DNA from: Candidatus Woesearchaeota archaeon
Lineage (GTDB): Archaea; Nanobdellota; Nanobdellia; Woesearchaeales; ARS49
Direction of reading: 5' to 3'
DNA length: 33,594 nucleotides
Assembly: GCA_019323575.1 (NCBI GenBank)
Contig: JAHWHB010000014.1
Span: 1-33,594 of the forward strand
In this document: piece by piece, positions 7,970 to 15,571 of the stretch
Layout of the letters: each line of letters opens with the position of its first letter
Position numbering within the stretch: the first letter of the stretch is position 1
Translations under genes and position numbers: made by a program
The notes under the pieces: generated by a model
What the model was told of the DNA's origin: nothing
Databases searched by the model: none
What the model saw: only the letters and a program-made list of their open reading frames with translations

Positions 7970-8512
7970 TCACTTTTTACGCAGAAAATCCAAAACCTTG
8001 GCAACAGCCTGCTCAATATTCAAATCAGAAGTATCAAGAACAAAATCAAAATTAGACTCATCAAGAAAATCAACATTATAATATTCCTTATACCTTTTAA
8101 TTTCGCTCGCCTGACGACTCAAAATACCGTTCAAAACAGCCTCCTCAGAAGCAAACTCCTCAGCAGTACGCTTCTTCTCCTGAACATCCTTCCAGATGCG
8201 CTTCGCAGCAACCTTAGGATCGACCTTCAAAAAAATCTTAACAGCACCGGGAAGAAAATGAAAAGCCAAACGAGAATCAATAACAAAATCATCCATACCA
8301 ATCAACTTCTTAGTGCGCTCATCAATCTCACGATCAATAGAAACATCCTTCTCTGACAAAGCAGTAAGCTCGGCAAGAGAAACGCCCCTTTCAGAAGCCA
8401 TCTCCCGCATAAAATCACCAGCAGAAAAATGCTTCAGATTCAATTCTTTAGCAACAGCCCTTGCAACAGTAGACTTACCGCTTCCAGGAGAGCCAGATAT
8501 AGTAACAATCAT
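7970..8512 (-). CDS. cmk: Cytidylate kinase (archaeal CMK family)
   Basis: The product phosphorylates CMP/dCMP with ATP. The chosen ATG at 8512 places the P-loop GSPGSGKST at residues 7-15, the normal position. The longer in-frame start was rejected because it would cross the thermosome promoter and coding start. Next come the CMP-binding HFSAGDFMREMASERG and the DFVIDSRLAFHF segment, and then the lid region VAAKRIWKDVQEKKR. Length (180 residues) matches archaeal Cmk. It is followed by the FKBP gene on the same strand and is divergent from the thermosome. Confidence 0.93.
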   Translation of the reverse strand: MIVTISGSPGSGKSTVARAVAKELNLKHFSAGDFMREMASERGVSLAELTALSEKDVSIDREIDERTKKLIGMDDFVIDSRLAFHFLPGAVKIFLKVDPKVAAKRIWKDVQEKKRTAEEFASEEAVLNGILSRQASEIKRYKEYYNVDFLDESNFDFVLDTSDLNIEQAVAKVLDFLRKK

Positions 8513-8534
8513 CAACCCAACTTTCAGAAGAAAC

Positions 8535-8573
8535 ATTTTTAAACCTTTCGTCGCCACAAAATACAAGGGGGGA
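8535..8573 (+). promoter_or_regulatory. Thermosome promoter (TATA box) and strong ribosome-binding site
   Basis: ATTTTTAAAC at 8535-8544 is a good archaeal TATA box about 40 bp before the ATG at 8579, and GGGGGG at 8567-8572 is a strong purine ribosome-binding site. The region is the 66-bp divergent gap shared with cmk. Confidence 0.6.
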
Positions 8574-8578
8574 TTAAT

Positions 8579-10204
8579 ATGGCAAAAGAAGTACAACCAA
8601 TCTTTATCCTGCCGGAAGGCACTCAAAGAACAACAGGCAAGACCGCACAAAGAAACAACATAATGGCGGCAAAACTAGTAGCAGAAACAGTCAGAACAAC
8701 ACTAGGGCCAAAAGGGATGGACAAAATGATAGTAGACTCCATGGGAGACATCACAGTAACAAACGACGGCGTAGAAATCCTAAAACAAATGAATGTAGAG
8801 CACCCAGCAGCAAAAATGATAGTAGAAGTAGCAGAAACACAAGAAAACGAAGTCGGAGACGGAACAACAACAGCAGTCATAATCGCAGGAGAACTACTAA
8901 GAAGAGCAGAAGAACTACTAGACCAAAATGTACACCCAACAGTCATAGTAAGAGGCTACAGGCTGGCAGAAGAAAAAGCACAAGAAATACTGCAACAAAT
9001 ATCAGAAAACGTAACAGAAAAAGAAGAAGCAGTGCTTCGCAAAATAGCAGAAACAGCACTAACAGGCAAAGGAGCAGAAAGCGCAAAACAAGTACTATCA
9101 GAAATGGCAGTCAAAGCAGTAAAAAGAGTAATGGAACACGCAGACGGACAGGTAGTCTTTGACAGAGCAAACATCAAACTAGAAAAAAGAGTAGGAGACT
9201 CAGTAGAAGAAACCGAACTCATAGAAGGAGTATTAATAGAGAAAGAAGCAGTCCATCCAGGAATGCCAAAATTCCTAAAAAACCCGAAAATCGCACTACT
9301 AGATTCTGCAATCGAGATAAAAGACACAGAAATAGACGCAAAAATCGAAATAACAGACCCAACACAAATGCAGGCATTCCTGCAACAAGAAGAAAAAATG
9401 CTCAACGACATGGTAGACAAAATAACAGAAACAGGAGCAAACGTCGTATTCTGCCAAAAAGGAATAGACGACATAGCACAACACTTCCTCGCGAAAAAAG
9501 GAATCTACGCAGCAAGAAGAGTCAAAAAATCAGACATGGAAGCACTAGCAAGAGCAACAGGAGCAAAAATAGTCACATCACTAAGAGATTTGAGCAACAA
9601 AGACCTGGGAACAGCAGGACAGGTAGAAGAGAAAAAAATAAGCGGCGAAGAAATGACATTCATAACAGGATGCAAAAACCCAAAAGCAGTCACAATACTG
9701 GTAAGAGGCGGAACAGAGCACGTAGTAGACGAAGCAAAAAGAGCACTAACAGACGCAGTAGGAGACGTAGCAGCATCACTCAAAGGCGGAAAAGTAGTAG
9801 CAGGAGCAGGAGCGCCAGAAATAGAAATAGCAAAAGGACTCAGAAAATACGCAGACGGACTGTCAGGAAGAGAACAACTAGCAGTACTAGCATTCGCTGA
9901 TGCTTTGGAGATAATACCCAGAACTTTGGCTGAAAACGCAGGACTAGACCCAATAAACATACTAGTAGAAATCAAAGCAGCACACGACAAAAAACAAAAA
10001 TGGGCAGGGGTAGACGTCTTCAAAGGAAAAGTAGTAGACGCATGGCACATGGGAGTAATAGAACCATTAAAGATAAAAACACAGGCAATCAGCTCAGCAT
10101 CAGAAGTAGCACAAATGATACTGCGCATTGATGACGTAATAGCAGGCGGAAAAGCACCAATGCCACAAATGCCTCCAATGGGACATCCAGGAATGGAGAT
10201 GTAA
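8579..10204 (+). CDS. ths: Thermosome subunit (group II chaperonin)
   Basis: This ATP-driven folding chaperonin forms double rings in the cytosol. Diagnostic motifs include TLGPKGMDKMIVD (about 41-53), VTNDGVEIL, the ATP-binding GDGTTT (93-98), the GAGAPEIE segment and WAGVDVFKGKVVD near the C-terminus. The tail carries repeated Met/Pro/Gly (MPQMPPMGHPGMEM), the flexible end typical of thermosomes. Length, 541 residues, is normal. It stands alone with its own promoter and is followed by a T-rich stretch (10207-10222). A short run around 9895-9935 uses T- and G-ending codons unlike the rest of the gene. Confidence 0.98.
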   Translation: MAKEVQPIFILPEGTQRTTGKTAQRNNIMAAKLVAETVRTTLGPKGMDKMIVDSMGDITVTNDGVEILKQMNVEHPAAKMIVEVAETQENEVGDGTTTAVIIAGELLRRAEELLDQNVHPTVIVRGYRLAEEKAQEILQQISENVTEKEEAVLRKIAETALTGKGAESAKQVLSEMAVKAVKRVMEHADGQVVFDRANIKLEKRVGDSVEETELIEGVLIEKEAVHPGMPKFLKNPKIALLDSAIEIKDTEIDAKIEITDPTQMQAFLQQEEKMLNDMVDKITETGANVVFCQKGIDDIAQHFLAKKGIYAARRVKKSDMEALARATGAKIVTSLRDLSNKDLGTAGQVEEKKISGEEMTFITGCKNPKAVTILVRGGTEHVVDEAKRALTDAVGDVAASLKGGKVVAGAGAPEIEIAKGLRKYADGLSGREQLAVLAFADALEIIPRTLAENAGLDPINILVEIKAAHDKKQKWAGVDVFKGKVVDAWHMGVIEPLKIKTQAISSASEVAQMILRIDDVIAGGKAPMPQMPPMGHPGMEM

Positions 10205-10206
10205 AC

Positions 10207-10222
10207 ATTTTTATTCTATTTT
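10207..10222 (+). terminator. T-rich terminator after the thermosome gene
   Basis: TTTTTATTCTATTTT follows the stop codon within a few bases in an otherwise T-poor strand, as expected of archaeal oligo-T termination. No hairpin is evident. A TATA-like CATTTAAGT follows at 10224-10232 for the next gene. Confidence 0.45.
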
Positions 10223-10250
10223 ACATTTAAGTACAAAAAAAGAGCTGAAA

Positions 10251-11297
10251 ATGGCAATAAGCTTTGCAGACATATCAAACGCGTGCTACGGCGCATGCGC
10301 GCAACAAATAGTATTTGTGGGCTTTAACAACAGATTCATAAGCCTCTCAGGACTGTTTGAAACAATAAACAAGCTCTATGAAGAAAACCCAAGAGAGCCA
10401 TACATAAGCCTCAGAAGAAAACTAGCAGGAATAATAAACGAATTCTCAGACACAATAGAAATCGAAAAAATAAAACTAACAGAAGCAGAATTCATAGAAA
10501 TAAAAGCAGCACTAAAACAATACAAAGGACCCTGCGACCTTTACTTCATGCTGACAAACAAAAGAGTCTACAACAGCATAGAATTCATAGAATACTACAC
10601 AAAAAGATTTGAAGAAGGAGAGGAAAAAGACAAGCCAAGATACAGACTAAGAGCAAGCGTGGTAACAAACCTAAGAAGCCAGCTGGACCAGCTAGACGCA
10701 CTTCTAACAAAAATAAAAACAGAACTCGGAAAACCACAAGAAATAAACCCGATAAAAAGAGAGGTAAGAGGGTATGACTTAAGCGAAGAAGAAAGAATAG
10801 CAAAAAACCTAGAATTCCTAAAAGGAGGATTCAAAGAAAAAATACCGGGAGAAAGACAGGTAGAAATGACGCTGGGAAGATACTATTCAGGATTGCCTAA
10901 AGGAATGGACCAGGACCACATAGTGCTAGCGATTGACGTGCTAACAGGAATGATATTCCCTCCATCAGAAATACAGAGAGAAGCAAGCTTTTTCTCAGCA
11001 AGTTACAAGCAGACAGAAAGAGATGCAATCACACTAGACTACGTATTCGCAGAACAGAACCCTATGAAAGAACAGACAATTTCGCTTCCGAAAGGGTACC
11101 GGGTGCTGCCACTTATGTTCTTAATAGAAAGAGACAAACTATCAGCAGAAGCAAGAAAAGTGCTAGAAGACACAGAAAAAGCCCTATTCGTGCCAGTCCT
11201 TCAGCACATTATTGATTTAAGAAAAAGAAAAATGTCCACCAAAATGTTCGAGAGACTCTTAAAACTAGAAGAGGAATTAAGAAAAAAAGCAGTTTAA
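10251..11297 (+). CDS. Conserved-looking cytoplasmic protein of unknown function
   Basis: I do not recognise a domain. The 348 residues are largely alpha-helical and charged with no signal or membrane segment. The N-terminus has CYGACAQQIVFVGF. A long helix around residues 130-170 (LRSQLDQLDALLTKIKTEL) and a C-terminal basic helix (LRKRKMSTKMFERLLKLEEEL) suggest protein or nucleic-acid contacts, but this is weak. The start ATG lies about 23 bp after a TATA-like element, implying leaderless translation. Codon use (A-ending) matches neighbouring plus-strand genes, so it is a resident gene rather than a recent import. It precedes a separately promoted coiled-coil gene pair. Confidence 0.75.
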   Translation: MAISFADISNACYGACAQQIVFVGFNNRFISLSGLFETINKLYEENPREPYISLRRKLAGIINEFSDTIEIEKIKLTEAEFIEIKAALKQYKGPCDLYFMLTNKRVYNSIEFIEYYTKRFEEGEEKDKPRYRLRASVVTNLRSQLDQLDALLTKIKTELGKPQEINPIKREVRGYDLSEEERIAKNLEFLKGGFKEKIPGERQVEMTLGRYYSGLPKGMDQDHIVLAIDVLTGMIFPPSEIQREASFFSASYKQTERDAITLDYVFAEQNPMKEQTISLPKGYRVLPLMFLIERDKLSAEARKVLEDTEKALFVPVLQHIIDLRKRKMSTKMFERLLKLEEELRKKAV

Positions 11298-11304
11298 CAG
11301 GTAG

Positions 11305-11359
11305 AAATATTTATATATCAACTTTCTTACTTTTCTAATATATAAGAAAAAAAGGTGAT
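11305..11359 (+). promoter_or_regulatory. Promoter and ribosome-binding site of the coiled-coil gene pair
   Basis: AAATATTTATATATC at 11305-11319 is a strong TATA box. An AGGTGAT ribosome-binding site at 11353-11359 sits 3-4 nt before the ATG at 11363. The roughly 20-nt leader contrasts with the leaderless arrangement of many neighbours. Confidence 0.55.
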
Positions 11360-11362
11360 ATC

Positions 11363-11881
11363 ATGGCAGAAGATGAAATTCCTACTTCAGAAGAAGAATA
11401 CGAACTATTACCACACAAAGAGATAGAAGAACTCAAAGACGAGCTGGCAAAACTCAAAGAGTTCGAGATAGCACCCAGCAAAAAACTGCAAGTCTCATTA
11501 TTAGAACTAGACACAAAACTCGACAAACTAATCACAATATTCGAAGACGCAATGCACGAACTAAGAATAGAAGAAGGCGGGTTAAGCTTCACAGAAAAAA
11601 TGAAGCCATTACTGGAAAAAATGAACAAAATACTAGAACAAAACTCAGAAATTGCCTCAGGAATACTGGCGCTAGCGGACATGGTAAAAGAAATCAAGGA
11701 AAAACCAAAAACAGAGTTTGAAGCACCAAAACTAGAACCAACAATGCCGGCAGAAATACCAATGCCGCCAATGCCAGGTCCGCCAGGCAAGGCGCCGCCA
11801 TTGCCGCCAATGCCTCCAGGAGTTCCACCAGGAGCACCGTTGCCTCCGATGCCGCCAAAAAAGAGAACATTCGGACTATGA
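11363..11881 (+). CDS. Coiled-coil protein with Pro/Met-rich C-terminal tail, unknown function
   Basis: No family is recognised. Residues about 15-115 form acidic coiled-coil helices (EIEELKDELAKLKEFE, LLELDTKLDKLITIFEDA). From about residue 130 the protein becomes a proline/methionine/glycine tail (PMPPMPGPPGK, PPGVPPGAPLPPMPP) ending in KKRTFGL. The 172-residue product is cytoplasmic. Its stop overlaps the ATG of the next gene (ATGA), so the two coiled-coil proteins are probably made together and may associate. The proline-rich tail could be a binding site for another protein; that is inference. Confidence 0.75.
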   Translation: MAEDEIPTSEEEYELLPHKEIEELKDELAKLKEFEIAPSKKLQVSLLELDTKLDKLITIFEDAMHELRIEEGGLSFTEKMKPLLEKMNKILEQNSEIASGILALADMVKEIKEKPKTEFEAPKLEPTMPAEIPMPPMPGPPGKAPPLPPMPPGVPPGAPLPPMPPKKRTFGL

Positions 11882-12417
11882 ACCTGCCATTAGAAATAGA
11901 CGATTTGCTTGTAGACAGAACAAAAAGCTCACTAATCCTATATTACCTAGCAAAAGCAACACACAAGCAGACACAAAGAGAAATCGCAAAGAAAAAAGTA
12001 CAACTCTCAATAAAACAACTCAAAAAAATAAGCACAAAAACACTCCAAAAAAACCTGGAAGAACTAGAAGGACACATAGCAGAAGCAATACAAAGAGAAC
12101 AACAAATACAAACAAGACAAAAAGGAGAAGAGGCAGTCCACGGAGCACTAAAACACAAAATAACACAATTAGAAACAAAACTAGGAAGATACCTGGAAAC
12201 ACAAGAACAACGCAAAAAAAGAATACAAGAACTCGAAGAAAAAATCAAACACAAATTTGAAACAAAAAGAGAAAAAATACAAACACTAAAAGAAGACTTG
12301 AACAAACTTACAAAGATGCTCCAAAGCGCAAAAAAAGCAAAAGCGAACAAGAAAAGACTAGAGAGAATAGAAAAAAGAATAAAACAGGTAAAGAACAAAA
12401 TAACACTATTGAAGTAA
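11878..12417 (+). CDS. Basic coiled-coil protein, unknown function
   Basis: The 179-residue product is almost entirely helical and Lys/Gln/Glu-rich. A short N-terminal segment (residues 1-30, LEIDDLLVDRTKSSLILYYLAKAT) precedes a continuous coiled coil to the end (KRIQELEEKIKHKFETKREK, then KKRLERIEKRIKQVKNKI). It shares an ATGA overlap with the preceding acidic coiled-coil gene; the opposite charge of the two suggests a complex. Its stop codon lies inside the palindromic element at 12414-12435. No family is recognised. Confidence 0.72.
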   Translation: MNLPLEIDDLLVDRTKSSLILYYLAKATHKQTQREIAKKKVQLSIKQLKKISTKTLQKNLEELEGHIAEAIQREQQIQTRQKGEEAVHGALKHKITQLETKLGRYLETQEQRKKRIQELEEKIKHKFETKREKIQTLKEDLNKLTKMLQSAKKAKANKKRLERIEKRIKQVKNKITLLK

Positions 12418-12435
12418 TTACTTTGAAGTAGTTAC
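12414..12435. promoter_or_regulatory. Imperfect palindrome, candidate operator upstream of the gene at 12477
   Basis: A 22-bp inverted repeat with 9 of 11 pairs matching has half-sites reading GTAAYTACTT; it can equally be read as two direct GAAGTARTTAC copies 14 bp apart. The centre is about 26 bp upstream of the centre of the TATA box GCTTTATAAATA (12445-12456). The same half-site makes a perfect 20-bp palindrome at 22959-22978 with the same spacing to a TATA box. Confidence 0.5.
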
Positions 12436-12444
12436 ATACAGAAA

Positions 12445-12456
12445 GCTTTATAAATA
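12445..12456 (+). promoter_or_regulatory. TATA box for the gene at 12477
   Basis: GCTTTATAAATA is centred 27 bp before the ATG with no ribosome-binding site in between, so the mRNA should be leaderless. Confidence 0.55.
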
Positions 12457-12476
12457 GAAAAAGACTATTTCTCAAT

Positions 12477-13007
12477 ATGGGAAGAGTTATTTACGCTCTA
12501 AGGCTAGGGGAAGATGTGTCAAGCCAAGCTGAATTTCCATACCGGCAATTCTGCTCTCCAACAAAAAGAATAGTTCTGCCAGAATACATAAACAAAGTAT
12601 TCAACCATGCGCCAGAGGCATGGAAATACCTCAATGAAAAACTAAAAACAGGAGATGTGACAATAACAGACAGGGGAGAAGGACACGGCCTAACACTCGC
12701 AAACATGCTAAACATAGCAATAGAGGCACCATTACTGGAACATGAAACAATAAACCCATTACACGCACAGGTCACAAAAGCAAGAACATATGCAGAAAGC
12801 CTGCCAGCAAGAAAAAAAGAACTGTTTAACGCAATACTAAATCACGCATACCTTGCTTCAACACACCCCTTAAAACAGGCATTCGCACAACACCTGCTTC
12901 CAGGAATGCCATTAAGCCCATTGCCACAAAAAATATCCACTTTCATAGAATTAAGCAAAAGACTAGAAGAGCTTTCAGACTTATTTGTGGGCAAACCAGA
13001 AAGATAA
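12477..13007 (+). CDS. Cytoplasmic protein of unknown function (C-terminus built from a copy of the gltX 3' end)
   Basis: No family is recognised in the 176 residues; the protein looks globular and mainly helical (EAWKYLNEKLKTGDV, TKARTYAESLPARKKELFNA). The last codons, encoding LFVGKPER, lie within a 28-bp segment (12983-13010) that recurs with one mismatch at 13737-13764. There the complementary strand encodes the end of GluRS. The ancestral gene probably met gltX tail to tail, and the methyltransferase gene now separates them. Expression appears leaderless, and the palindrome upstream suggests regulation shared with the repeat protein at 21553. Codon use is mixed compared with its neighbours. 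Confidence 0.65.
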   Translation: MGRVIYALRLGEDVSSQAEFPYRQFCSPTKRIVLPEYINKVFNHAPEAWKYLNEKLKTGDVTITDRGEGHGLTLANMLNIAIEAPLLEHETINPLHAQVTKARTYAESLPARKKELFNAILNHAYLASTHPLKQAFAQHLLPGMPLSPLPQKISTFIELSKRLEELSDLFVGKPER

Positions 13008-13010
13008 TTT
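12983..13010. repeat. Left copy of a 28-bp direct repeat flanking the methyltransferase gene
   Basis: It matches 13737-13764 at 27 of 28 positions (G at 12990 versus C at 13744). Each copy begins ATTTGTG and ends AAAGATAATTT. It covers the last codons and stop of the gene at 12477 and ends at the first base of the methyltransferase stop codon. See the matching right copy. Confidence 0.9.
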
Positions 13011-13738
13011 TAAGTAATTTTTTTATAATGAATCCTTAATTTCCACTTAATCTTAGTTCTCTTATGCTTCCTAATAAAATCAATAGTTTTCCTGCCGAAA
13101 ATAAAACCATAAGTTCTTACTGCCTTTGCAACAGACCCGTAATTTTGAATCTGGTAATAATCTTTATACTTGAAACCCAACTTTCTCAATGTTCTATCTA
13201 CAACACCTTCAGCGTCCACTTTAGTTTTTCTCGATTTACCCAGGATAATCGGCGCTAATTCACCGCCATACCATTCAGGAGCGATGTTAATAGTTATGAT
13301 GTGGCCGCCTTTCTTGACAATTCTGGTCGCCTCTTTCACGAATCTCTTTATTCTTGCAGGGGTATGGATTCCCACAAGCGTCGCTCCGACAACAAAATCA
13401 ACAGAATCTTTCTCAAGAGGAATTTTTGTCGCGGTTCCTTTCTTAAACTCCACACTCTTAATCTTCTTTTTCTTAACATTTTTGATTGCCAAGTTTCGCA
13501 TAGCATCTTCAGGTTCAATTCCTATCACTTTTTTTGCATACTTAGCCAAATCAAAAGCAGACAGTCCTGATCCAGAACCAATATCTGCAATAACCTTGCC
13601 TTTAAAATCAAACATCTTAGGAAGAATATGAATCCATTTAGGGTATTTCTTCACACTTGCAAACTCATCATAAACTTCAGGATAATCCCTATAAAGGATA
13701 TCCCATCTATTCTCAACAGATTCAACCCTTTTTTTCAT
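13010..13738 (-). CDS. Class I SAM-dependent methyltransferase
   Basis: The Rossmann methyltransferase motif I is VIADIGSGSGLSAFDLA (about 49-65), motif II is VIGIEPEDAM (71-80), and motif IV-like DFVVGATLVGI follows the KIPLEKDSVDF strand. These are features of the UbiE/Methyltransf_11 type. The substrate cannot be told; the C-terminal half is basic (KHKRTKIKWKLRIHYKK), which would suit a nucleic-acid or anionic substrate, but this is weak. Its ATG overlaps the gltX stop (ATGA). Base composition is reversed compared with most of the window (T-rich on the plus strand) and the gene is bounded by a 28-bp direct repeat, so it was probably inserted recently. Confidence 0.88.
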   Translation of the reverse strand: MKKRVESVENRWDILYRDYPEVYDEFASVKKYPKWIHILPKMFDFKGKVIADIGSGSGLSAFDLAKYAKKVIGIEPEDAMRNLAIKNVKKKKIKSVEFKKGTATKIPLEKDSVDFVVGATLVGIHTPARIKRFVKEATRIVKKGGHIITINIAPEWYGGELAPIILGKSRKTKVDAEGVVDRTLRKLGFKYKDYYQIQNYGSVAKAVRTYGFIFGRKTIDFIRKHKRTKIKWKLRIHYKKIT

Positions 13739-15432
13739 TTGTGCGCAAACCAGAAAGATAATTTCTTCCCTTTCTTATCAAGCCTGCAGAAACCAAAACG
13801 CTCAAACTGAACAATATCACCAACCTTCAAATCCTTCAAAGCAGGCTCTCCCAAACCCTTCCTCAAAGACTTATCAGGCATCAAAACCTCAACATCCAAC
13901 AAATTCTCATCAGGAAGCCAATGCATAGTAGCAGCTCCTTTCTCATGGAAAACATCATAATCAACACTGTCAAAAACAAACTCCTTGCCCTTCTTTGAAA
14001 AATTTAAACAGTCCTTCAAACGATACAGCTTATCCTGCTTGACAGAAGCAAGATCATCCTTAGAAACATAAAAATCAGATTTAGTAGAGAACAAACGCTC
14101 TCCCCTGTCAGGAAAATCAGGATGCAAAGGAACCTTAACAGAGAGTTCCGGCGCATCTTTCACAGAGATTTTCACAGGGTTCCAGACAAAAAAATATCGG
14201 TTAGCAATAGGATCAATAATATCACGATTATGAGCCTCCAAGCTCTTAAAAAAGTCAGCAATAGGCACGGTCTTATCATTCAAACCAACACCCATATCCC
14301 GCGCAAAATTCTGGAACGCTCCTGCCTGAAAACCACGCCTGCGCAAAGCAGCCAAGAAAGGCAATCTTATATCATCCCAATCCTCATACTCTCCCCTCTC
14401 AATAGCTGCCTTAGTCTTTCTCTTAGACAACTCAATGCCCTCAAAATTCATTCTGCCAAGATAAGAATGATGAGGAACCTTCCAACCAAAAAAATCATAA
14501 ACGTGCTGCTGCTTTTTAGCACTATCAACCAAATCCTTGCCACGAATAGTATGAGTAATACCAAAATCATGGTCGTCAACAGCAACAGAAAAATTCATCA
14601 AAGGCCAAACCTTATACTTCTCACCAGTCCTAGGATGAATGTTATGATTAATCCTCAAAGCAGGCCAGTCACGAATAGCAGGATTAGGATCATCAATCCT
14701 GGTCTTAATCCTAACAACAGCAGCGCCCGGCTCGTACTCAACAAACATCTTATCCCAGCGCAACAACTGCTCCTTGACAGGCAGGTCCCTGCAAGGGCAA
14801 GCCTTCTTCTTCAAAGAAAGATTCCTAAAAATATCAGCAGAACAAGTGCAGACATAACCCTTGCCCTTGCTGATAAGCTGTTCAGCATAATCATAATAAG
14901 CCTCCAAACGGTCACTCTGATACATGATCTCTGAGATCCTATTGTCAGTAAGCCAGTTCAAATCCTCCTCATCCATCTTATAAGCAGGAACATAAATCTG
15001 CTCAGGATTAGTATCCTCAATACGCAAAATCAGCCTACCCTCGTACTCCTTACAGTAAAGATGAGAAAGAGAGAAAACAATAGCATGACCAATATGCATA
15101 GGGCCGGAAGGTGAAGGCGCCAAGCGCATCACAACCTTTCCCTTCTCCATACCAGGCAAGGGCTTAAGCTTTTTCTCCTCAACAACCTTCTTCTCAACCA
15201 ATAAATCAGGAGCAATCTTCAACAACTCAGCAGTCTGAGCATCAACAGACATGAGCTTGACCTCATCACAAATCTTCTTAATTTCAGGCGTCAAAGACTT
15301 AAGCTCAGGCTTAAGTTCAGGACGCTCAGAAAGAATCTTACCGATAATAGAACCCATATTGGGAACGCCATTATACCTTCTAGCATTATCCAAAGCAAAC
15401 TTCCTGACAACAAGCTTCAAATCAGCATCCAT
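13735..15432 (-). CDS. gltX: Glutamyl-tRNA synthetase, archaeal type
   Basis: This class Ib synthetase charges tRNA-Glu (in archaea often also tRNA-Gln as the substrate for GatDE amidation). The HIGH motif lies in APSPSGPMHIGHA (HIGH at about 113-116) and the KMSKS equivalent is ELSKRK near residue 352. Archaeal features include the long N-terminal region before the catalytic core and the beta-barrel anticodon-binding C-terminus (FERFGFCRLDKKGKKLSFWF). The ATG at 15432 is preferred over the TTG two codons upstream. There is a CTCSADIF...CPC zinc-like cluster in the insert. The last codons fall within the right copy of the 28-bp repeat and overlap the methyltransferase ATG. Confidence 0.95.
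   Translation of the reverse strand: MDADLKLVVRKFALDNARRYNGVPNMGSIIGKILSERPELKPELKSLTPEIKKICDEVKLMSVDAQTAELLKIAPDLLVEKKVVEEKKLKPLPGMEKGKVVMRLAPSPSGPMHIGHAIVFSLSHLYCKEYEGRLILRIEDTNPEQIYVPAYKMDEEDLNWLTDNRISEIMYQSDRLEAYYDYAEQLISKGKGYVCTCSADIFRNLSLKKKACPCRDLPVKEQLLRWDKMFVEYEPGAAVVRIKTRIDDPNPAIRDWPALRINHNIHPRTGEKYKVWPLMNFSVAVDDHDFGITHTIRGKDLVDSAKKQQHVYDFFGWKVPHHSYLGRMNFEGIELSKRKTKAAIERGEYEDWDDIRLPFLAALRRRGFQAGAFQNFARDMGVGLNDKTVPIADFFKSLEAHNRDIIDPIANRYFFVWNPVKISVKDAPELSVKVPLHPDFPDRGERLFSTKSDFYVSKDDLASVKQDKLYRLKDCLNFSKKGKEFVFDSVDYDVFHEKGAATMHWLPDENLLDVEVLMPDKSLRKGLGEPALKDLKVGDIVQFERFGFCRLDKKGKKLSFWFAHK
13737..13764. repeat. Right copy of the 28-bp direct repeat flanking the methyltransferase gene
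   Basis: It lies 754 bp to the right of the copy at 12983-13010. It contains the end of gltX (minus strand: KLSFWFAHK and stop) and the first bases of the methyltransferase start. As this copy is functional gltX sequence, the left copy is the duplicated one. Confidence 0.9.
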
Positions 15433-15453
15433 AAACAAAAAGAGTGAAGAATA

Positions 15454-15465
15454 GGTATTTAAAGA
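15454..15465 (-). promoter_or_regulatory. TATA box for gltX
   Basis: On the minus strand ATCTTTAAATAC is centred about 27 bp before the gltX ATG at 15432; the mRNA is probably leaderless. Confidence 0.5.
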
Positions 15466-15525
15466 TTTAGAACAAAACAGTTTTTGACATCAGAATGTGA
15501 TAAAATCCGTACTAAAAAAGGGAAA

Positions 15526-15566
15526 ACACATAAATATCAGTTCTTATGAAGCCAGTCTGAGGGGAT
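15526..15566 (+). promoter_or_regulatory. Promoter and ribosome-binding site of the triple thioredoxin-like gene
   Basis: ACACATAAATATC (about 15525-15537) resembles a TATA box. A GAGGGG ribosome-binding site at about 15559-15564 precedes the ATG at 15572, which supports that start over the upstream in-frame GTG at 15497. Confidence 0.45.
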
Positions 15567-15571
15567 ACACA

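Noticed and set aside
8513..8650. N-terminal extension of the cytidylate kinase frame
   Set aside because: It would run through the divergent thermosome promoter and start, and would move the P-loop away from its usual position near the N-terminus.
9505..10128. Minus-strand frame of 207 codons inside the thermosome gene
   Set aside because: Low-complexity Ser/Ala/Phe shadow of a fully conserved thermosome sequence.
14122..14934. Long plus-strand frame opposite gltX (270 codons)
   Set aside because: The opposite strand encodes a complete GluRS; the frame has no motif and follows from lack of T on the plus strand, which removes stop codons.
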